Source: Syntrophaceae bacterium UBA2251 (GTDB taxonomy: Bacteria > Desulfobacterota > Syntrophia > Syntrophales > UBA2251). From it: DNA of 24,502 nucleotides. The notes beneath the pieces are model-generated. The model did no database searches. It was given only the letters and a program-made list of their open reading frames with translations, and was not told the DNA's origin. Of the stretch, positions 20,135-24,502 are shown in pieces. How positions within the stretch are numbered: position 1 is the stretch's first letter; each line of letters starts with the position of its first letter. A program made the translations under genes and the position numbers. The DNA lies in contig DDXV01000053.1 in assembly GCA_002347815.1 (NCBI GenBank), positions 7,057 to 31,558 of the forward strand, written 5' to 3'.

Positions 20135-20191
20135 GTCCGGGTACGGGACCCGGACAAGGAGTGTTCCCGCGGGTCTGCGGGAAATTAACAC
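20135..20191 (-). promoter_or_regulatory. Structured 5' leader of the rpsF operon (two hairpins)
   Basis: Minus strand, in transcript order. A stem GTGTT/AACAC and CCCGC/GCGGG (20191 to 20161) has a 5-nt AATTT bulge on one side and a 6-nt loop. It is followed by an 8-bp stem GTCCGGGT/ACCCGGAC (20155 to 20135) with loop CCCGT. Known rpsF leaders bind S6:S18 through a CCG-containing hairpin. The CCG in the second loop is suggestive, but I cannot match the full motif. Confidence 0.45.
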
Positions 20192-20250
20192 GCCGATCAC
20201 AAGGGGATGAAGGCCGCCCTGAATCGCGTGTCTCCAAAAAATGAGACGAG

Positions 20251-20279
20251 CCTATACCATGAGACGAAAAGGCATGCAA
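20251..20279 (-). promoter_or_regulatory. Candidate promoter of the rpsF operon
   Basis: Minus strand: TTGCAT (20279-20274), a 17-nt spacer, TATAGG (20256-20251). Both boxes are partial matches. The start near 20244 would give a leader of about 135 nt containing the two hairpins. A 9-bp direct repeat ATGAGACGA (20241-20249 and 20259-20267) flanks the -10 box. Confidence 0.4.
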
Positions 20280-20522
20280 CCATTATTTCCGCGCCCCCGA
20301 CGCGGTCGGCCCCGGGGCGTTATCGTTTTGTCCATCGGGGGAAGGCCCGCTTGAAGATCGTATCCGGAGGGCCTGCCACGAACAGGCGATGACGGGACTT
20401 TCCGGGGGATGTTCCCCGGCGGTTAGGGCGGCGCCTTCCAAGAGCGGTTGCGCGGAGGCCCGTCATCTGTCGGCCCTGGAATCCATGATGCGGGGAGACG
20501 CGGGATCGGGGCGGGAAATGAA
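20280..20522. other. Intergenic stretch, no gene recognised
   Basis: This lies between the rpsF promoter region and the hairpin after the flavoprotein gene. Short open frames exist on both strands, but none has a good Shine-Dalgarno with a family-like product. It is GC-rich and I see no repeat or RNA gene in it. Confidence 0.5.
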
Positions 20523-20563
20523 GGGGGGGAGGGCGGGGCCGTTACGGCTCCCGTCCCTCCCCC
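20523..20563 (-). terminator. Long GC hairpin, probable terminator of the flavoprotein gene
   Basis: A G-run arm (GGGGGAGGG then CGGGGCCG) pairs with CGGCTCCCG then TCCCTCCCCC around the 3-nt loop TTA, with two single-base bulges. It lies about 80 nt past the flavoprotein stop. On the minus strand the tail CCTTCATTTCCC is only moderately T-rich, so the hairpin is clear but termination is inferred. Confidence 0.5.
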
Positions 20564-20642
20564 GAAGGCGGGTCAAGATATTCGGAAACGACAGGTTAAA
20601 GGGGCGTCGACCTTTTCCAAGAACCGGGCCCTTGCATGATCG

Positions 20643-22193
20643 CTACGACCAGGGTTTTTCGGCCGCCGCGTTCCGGCCGGCGATGCGGCCGAAGACGACG
20701 CAGTCCGCCATCGCCACGCTCCCCAGACGAACGGCGCCGTGCACGCCGCCGGTGACCTCGCCGGCCGCGTAGAGTCCCGGAACGGGCTTCATGTTGAAGC
20801 CGGTAACCTGCGCGTTCGTATCGATCACCAGTCCGCCCATCGTATGGTGCACCCGCGGCCAGAGCCGGGCGGCGTAAAACGGCGGCGTCACGGTCGGCTT
20901 GGCGTCGGGGAAAATCATGCAGTCGAACTGGGGATCTTTCTTCTTTTCGACATACCCGTTCCAGCGGGCGACTTCCTCCAAGAGTGCCGCCTGGGGGATA
21001 TTGTAATGCTGCGCCAGGGCCTCCAGGCTGTCAAATTTCCTGATGGCGCCCGACGCCAGTCCCTTCTCCAGGGCGTTGGGGAAGACCTGTTTGGGGGCGG
21101 CGTAGGCGTCACCGAAGATCAGGACCGGATGCCCGAGGAGGATGATGGCGTCCGCCCGCACCTTCCGGTCGCCTGTTTCCTTGATAAAGCGCTTGCCCGT
21201 GGCGGGATCGACCATGGGGGCGTAGCCGACGAGCCGCTCGCAGAAAAGCGGAACGAGACCGAAGCCTTTCTCGTCCGGGCTGGTCCAGGGGCCGAGCTGG
21301 ATCCAGTCCATCTGGACGTCCATGGCCCCCACCTGGCAGGCCGCGAGCAGGGCTTCTCCGGTCGCGCCGGGATGGTTGGTGGAATCGAATTTGTCGTTCA
21401 GACGGGGATCGTGCACCTGGCGCAGCTTGACGTTCTGGGAAAAACCGCCCGAGCCGAGGACGACGGCCTTTCTGGCCTTTAAAAAGGCGGCCTTCCCCGA
21501 CGTTTCATTCGGAAACCGGTAGCCCTTGCGCACCTCGATTCCGACGATCCGGCCCGCGTCGTTGACGACCAGGCGGACGAGCTTGGTCCGGGTCTGGACG
21601 CCGATCCCGAGCTCCTGGGCCTTGGCCAGCATCTTGTTCACCAGTTCCGACCCGGAGGCGTTGACGGTCTGAACGGCCCGCTTGACCGAGTGGCCGCCGT
21701 GAAAGTTGAGCCGCGCAAATTTGGCGCCCACGTACTGCTGGCACCATTCGAGGGCGGCGTTGGACTGGTCGGCGACCAGCTTGGCCAGTTCCGGATGGTT
21801 CAGGTACGACCCCGCCTTCAGCATATCCTTCAGCATGAGTTCGGCGGAATCCTGGACCCCCTGTTCCTTCTGAAGCTTGTTTCCCGCCGCCGCGAAATCC
21901 CCGCCGTTGATGATCGAATTGCCCCCGGGGACGACCATCTTTTCGATGACCGTGACCAGGGCGCCCCCGTTGCGCGCCTCGATGGCGGCGGCGAGGCCGG
22001 CGAATCCGCTGCCGATCACGATGACGTCATAGGTTTCACCCCATTTTTTGGGCATTTTGCCCGGCGCCGCCAGCGCCTGGCCGCCCAGCCCCACGCCGCC
22101 CACGGCCATGCCTGCGACGGCCGCGGCGCCTCCAACGGTTTTCATGAACTGCCGACGCGATACGCTTGTCGTCCTTTTCGATGCTTCGCTCAT
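20643..22193 (-). CDS. Tat-exported FAD-dependent fumarate-reductase-like flavoprotein
   Basis: The 516-aa protein starts with a twin-arginine signal: SRRQFMK (Arg13-Arg14), a hydrophobic core, and likely cleavage near ALAA. The mature part has an FAD Rossmann motif, VIVIGSGFAGLAAAIEA, and EKMVVPGGNSIINGGDF, typical of flavocytochrome c and the soluble FrdA-like family. It retains TNHPGATGEAL (His), HHTMGGLVIDT near 447 and GGVHGAVRLGS near 485-495 (Arg). The catalytic-acid segment that reads xRGEGA in fumarate reductase is CERLVGYAPMV (about 316-327), so that arginine seems absent. No CxxCH heme motif occurs, so an electron-donor cytochrome must be separate. GGAGG lies 6 nt before the ATG, and it has its own promoter. 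The substrate is not fumarate by this reading; urocanate, acrylate-like or other enoates are possible. Confidence 0.9.
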   Translation of the reverse strand: MSEASKRTTSVSRRQFMKTVGGAAAVAGMAVGGVGLGGQALAAPGKMPKKWGETYDVIVIGSGFAGLAAAIEARNGGALVTVIEKMVVPGGNSIINGGDFAAAGNKLQKEQGVQDSAELMLKDMLKAGSYLNHPELAKLVADQSNAALEWCQQYVGAKFARLNFHGGHSVKRAVQTVNASGSELVNKMLAKAQELGIGVQTRTKLVRLVVNDAGRIVGIEVRKGYRFPNETSGKAAFLKARKAVVLGSGGFSQNVKLRQVHDPRLNDKFDSTNHPGATGEALLAACQVGAMDVQMDWIQLGPWTSPDEKGFGLVPLFCERLVGYAPMVDPATGKRFIKETGDRKVRADAIILLGHPVLIFGDAYAAPKQVFPNALEKGLASGAIRKFDSLEALAQHYNIPQAALLEEVARWNGYVEKKKDPQFDCMIFPDAKPTVTPPFYAARLWPRVHHTMGGLVIDTNAQVTGFNMKPVPGLYAAGEVTGGVHGAVRLGSVAMADCVVFGRIAGRNAAAEKPWS

Positions 22194-22281
22194 GATTGAC
22201 CTCCGTCTGTGTGTTTGAGGGTTTCCATCCGGGTTTCACTGCCTTCACAAGGGGAAGGATCCGCCCCCGCTGTACGGCTTA

Positions 22282-22310
22282 TCTGTAGGGGACGCCCCGG
22301 TGTTTGTCAA
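22282..22310 (-). promoter_or_regulatory. Sigma-70-type promoter for the flavoprotein gene
   Basis: Minus strand: TTGACA (22310-22305), a 17-nt spacer, TACAGA (22287-22282). The start near 22275 leaves a leader of about 80 nt. It lies between the flavoprotein and the upstream gene, so the flavoprotein is likely transcribed alone. Confidence 0.6.
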
Positions 22311-22379
22311 CCCGAATATCGGGCGGCGGACCGCGGCCCGACGGTGCGCCGCTTGCCTGTCCCGCTCCCCCGGCGGCGC

Positions 22380-23348
22380 CTAACGCCGGATGGCCGCCGG
22401 CAGGATGTAGACGTAGGGTTCCCGCAGGACGTGCCGGTGCAGGAACCGGTCGATTTTTCTGAAGGCAAGGTAGACCCTCCAGATCATGGCGTCTTGACGG
22501 TAGTAGGCCGAGACCTCCTCCGCGGCGAGCGGGGCGATGCCGAAGTCCGCCCCTTCGCCCGCAAAGAAGCGGTTGGCCGTTGCCAGGAGCAGGGGGATGA
22601 GTTCCGGGCGCTGCTCCTTGTAGACATTGGCGATCAGGTCGATCGTAACCTTGCGGAAATCGTAGTAGCGCGTCATGACGTCTTCGAGGAACAGGAGCCG
22701 GATCAGCCAGACGAGGAAAGAGGGGGTGCAGCGGAGGAACAGCTCGGGATCGAGCTGTTCGACGCCGTCCCGGCGGATCAGCGGGGTGCCGGTGTCGAGG
22801 TACCAGAGCTCCGACGCCTCCGTGACGGGGCCGTCCGCCCGGCCGTGCTTCAGCGCCCAGTTCGATATCTGGCCGTCGATCCCGAAGATCAGGGAGGGGT
22901 GGACCCGATGGCTCGCGAACACCTTCGCCAGTTCGCGGAGCACGCACCCGAACAGAAGGCCGATGGATCCTTCCGCGAGCGTGTGGAGCAGGGCGTTGCC
23001 GATGGATGACGAGGGAAGTCGCGCCTGCGCCGTGTACACGATCCGGTTCCCCCGCTTGGGGACGACCCGCGCCGAGGCCCATTCCGGCACCTGAAGGCCG
23101 ACCCGGCCCAGGCCCGTATTGTAGGCCTCGAACAGGCGCTCGTAGGCATCCATCTCCGCGTCCGTGCGGAAGATGGGCATGCGCTTGTAGGCGATGTGCG
23201 CCTGTCCGGGATGGTCGATGACGAAGATGGTGCTCATCTCGCCGTAGCCGATGATCCTGGCGGAAATGGCGCTCAGATGCGGATTCCGGGGATCCAGTCC
23301 CGCCTCGAACCGGTTCAGGAGATCGGGGTCGATGACGTCTTTCAGCAT
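22380..23348 (-). CDS. Uncharacterised protein with kinase-like (APH-type) features
   Basis: The 322-aa soluble protein has no signal peptide and I do not recognise a named family with certainty. Several stretches recall a protein-kinase/aminoglycoside-phosphotransferase fold. IGYGEMSTIFVIDH plus AYKRMPIF could be the glycine loop and the ATP lysine (about 33-57). HPSLIFGIDGQISNWALK could be a degenerate catalytic loop (D...N, about 150-165). LWYLDTGTPLI could replace the DFG metal site (about 180-190). The C-terminal half is helical and rich in Arg, Tyr and Phe. The ATG overlaps the aminotransferase stop by 7 nt (ATGCTGA), so it was built to be co-translated with it, which hints at a shared pathway. 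Substrate and activity are unknown. Confidence 0.75.
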   Translation of the reverse strand: MLKDVIDPDLLNRFEAGLDPRNPHLSAISARIIGYGEMSTIFVIDHPGQAHIAYKRMPIFRTDAEMDAYERLFEAYNTGLGRVGLQVPEWASARVVPKRGNRIVYTAQARLPSSSIGNALLHTLAEGSIGLLFGCVLRELAKVFASHRVHPSLIFGIDGQISNWALKHGRADGPVTEASELWYLDTGTPLIRRDGVEQLDPELFLRCTPSFLVWLIRLLFLEDVMTRYYDFRKVTIDLIANVYKEQRPELIPLLLATANRFFAGEGADFGIAPLAAEEVSAYYRQDAMIWRVYLAFRKIDRFLHRHVLREPYVYILPAAIRR

Positions 23349-24445
23349 AACGCCAGCACCCGCTTGGTTTCGGCCAGGGCCAGATCGAGCCGTTCGAGAA
23401 TCTCCTGGGCGACGGCCCGGTCGATCGTCAGGGGCGGCAGGAGTTGGGTGACCTTCCGGTTGTTGTTCGCGTAGATGCAGAGCAGTCCGTGGTCATAGGC
23501 GACTTTCGTGAGCACCGGACCGCAGAGGTCGTTGACCATCTCGACGCCCATCATCAGGCCGAGCTGCCTCAGACCGACGACCAGTTCCGGGTGCCGGGCG
23601 CGGAGGGATTCAAAGCCCGTCCGGAAGAAGCCGGCCAGTTCCCGGACATGCTCGAGAAACGGCGGGGCGGACGTGATCTCCAGCACCTCCAGGGCGACGG
23701 GGCAACCGACCTCCGCGCCGCCGAACGTGGACACGTGGATGAACGGGTTCACATGAAAAAATGACTGCAAATCCGCCTTCAGGCAGGTCGCGCTTATCGG
23801 GTATACGCCCCCGGAAAGCCCCTTGCCGATGACCAGGATGTTGGGCACGACATCGAAATGTTCGATGCCCCAGAGCTTCCCCGTACGACCGAGTCCCGTC
23901 TGAACCTCGTCCAGGATGAGAAGTGCTCCCACCCATTCGCACAGCGCCTTGGCGGTCCGGAAAAACCCCTTGTCGGGAATGGGCATGCCGCAGGTGGCGG
24001 GGATGGTTTCGAAGATGACGGCGGCGGTTGTCGCATCGAGCGCCCGGGCCAGGGCCTCCGGGTCATCGAAGGGGACCTGCACGAAGCCGGGGAGGTTGGG
24101 ACCGAACGGGGCCCGGTAGGCCTCGTCCCCCGTTGCCAGTGCAAGCCCCGTATGGCCGTGATATCCGCCCGCCGCGGAGACGATCTTCGTCCGGCCGGTG
24201 GCCCCCCGGGCCAGCTTGAGGGCCAGGTCGACCGCTTCACCGCCCCCCACGCCGAAGACGGTGTACGACAGATCTCCCGGGGTCAGAGCGGCCAGGCGCT
24301 CCGCCAGCCTTGCCCGCTGCTCGCTCAGGAGGTGATGGTTGCCGATGTCCAGCTCTTCCAGCGCCGCGATCAGGGTCCGGATGATCCGGGGATGCCGGTG
24401 ACCCAGGTTGAAGACGCCGCCGTTGCAGTGGCAGTTGAGGTGGTG
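23342..24445 (-). pseudogene. Class-III PLP aminotransferase, N-terminus missing
   Basis: The frame encodes 367 aa of a fold-type-I, class-III aminotransferase. The first recognisable residues are NCHCNGGVFNLGHRHPRI, then YTVFGVGGGEAVDLALKLAR, AGGYHGHTGLALA, LLILDEVQTGLGRTG (cofactor Asp) and LVIGKGLSGGVYPIS (the PLP lysine). The open frame is blocked on its 5' side by TGA at 24448-24446. Roughly the first 70-90 residues expected for the family are absent. The only in-frame start is a GTG at 24250, deep inside the conserved core. The bases beyond the stop are AT-rich, unlike the gene. It is therefore a truncated gene, either disrupted by an insertion or broken by assembly. It overlaps the following kinase-like gene by 7 nt. 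The substrate cannot be assigned. Confidence 0.8.
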
Positions 24446-24502
24446 TCAAGTTTTTTGTGTAAAATATTCATAGGCCAATTCTTTGAAGAAAGGCAGGTTC
24501 TT
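24439..24502. mobile_element. Probable end of an insertion sequence, or contig junction at one
   Basis: From about 24439 to the window end, composition drops abruptly to AT-rich and homology to the aminotransferase stops. The junction begins GGTGGTGTCAAG, followed by TTTTTTGTGTAAAA. A GTGTAAA close to an outer GTGTCAA resembles terminal repeats of some IS256/Mutator-type elements. On the minus strand the frame KNLPFFKELAYEYFTQKT ends in the TGA at 24448-24446, which may be the tail of a transposase. The family is not established, because only one end lies in the window. Confidence 0.45.

Overview
The window is a GC-rich bacterial chromosome segment. The gene families, gene order and promoter styles suggest Desulfobacterota (the former Deltaproteobacteria), probably a syntrophic lineage near Syntrophus/Smithella. 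This rests on the DUF1844-ispE-tRNA-Gln-prs-rplY-pth order, the rpsF-rpsR-DUF2232-rplI-dnaB order, a GAF-type sigma-54 activator and a divergent membrane pyrophosphatase. The lineage call is inference from content, not a search result.

Layout. (1) 1-2588, plus strand: the end of a cyclic-nucleotide-binding-domain protein, then a two-GAF sigma-54 enhancer-binding activator. (2) 2589-3336: about 750 bp with no convincing protein gene but dense signals. These are a perfect 17-bp dyad, an AT-rich stretch, a near-consensus -24/-12 (sigma-54) promoter, an 80-nt imperfect inverted repeat, and three stem-loops ending in a T-tract terminator. Two of the stem-loops share a CCCTCC-containing loop while their stems differ by compensatory changes. 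This is the best candidate for an undescribed element: a sigma-54-driven small RNA with anti-Shine-Dalgarno-like loops beside its own activator. (3) 3337-15418, minus strand: ychF with its own promoter; a group DUF1844-ispE-tRNA-Gln-prs-rplY-pth-hppA ending in a good terminator; and htpX, clpB and a DacZ-like diadenylate cyclase (protein quality control and c-di-AMP). (4) 15419-16479: a divergent promoter region and an rpoH-type heat-shock sigma factor on the plus strand, whose Shine-Dalgarno lies in a small AU-rich hairpin. (5) 16550-20109, minus strand: dnaB-rplI-DUF2232-rpsR-rpsF, read from rpsF, with a structured leader. (6) 20643-22193: a Tat-exported fumarate-reductase-like flavoprotein with its own promoter. 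(7) 22380-24502: a kinase-fold-like protein of unknown function, translationally coupled to a class-III aminotransferase. The aminotransferase has lost its N-terminus at an abrupt AT-rich junction that looks like the end of an insertion sequence (or a contig break at one).

Several neighbours share a stress/proteostasis theme: RpoH, ClpB, HtpX, DacZ and possibly the small-RNA locus. The others are translation, replication, nucleotide-precursor and pyrophosphate-energy genes. Protein starts were chosen from Shine-Dalgarno placement and family N-termini; where these differ from the longest open frame, the entry says so.
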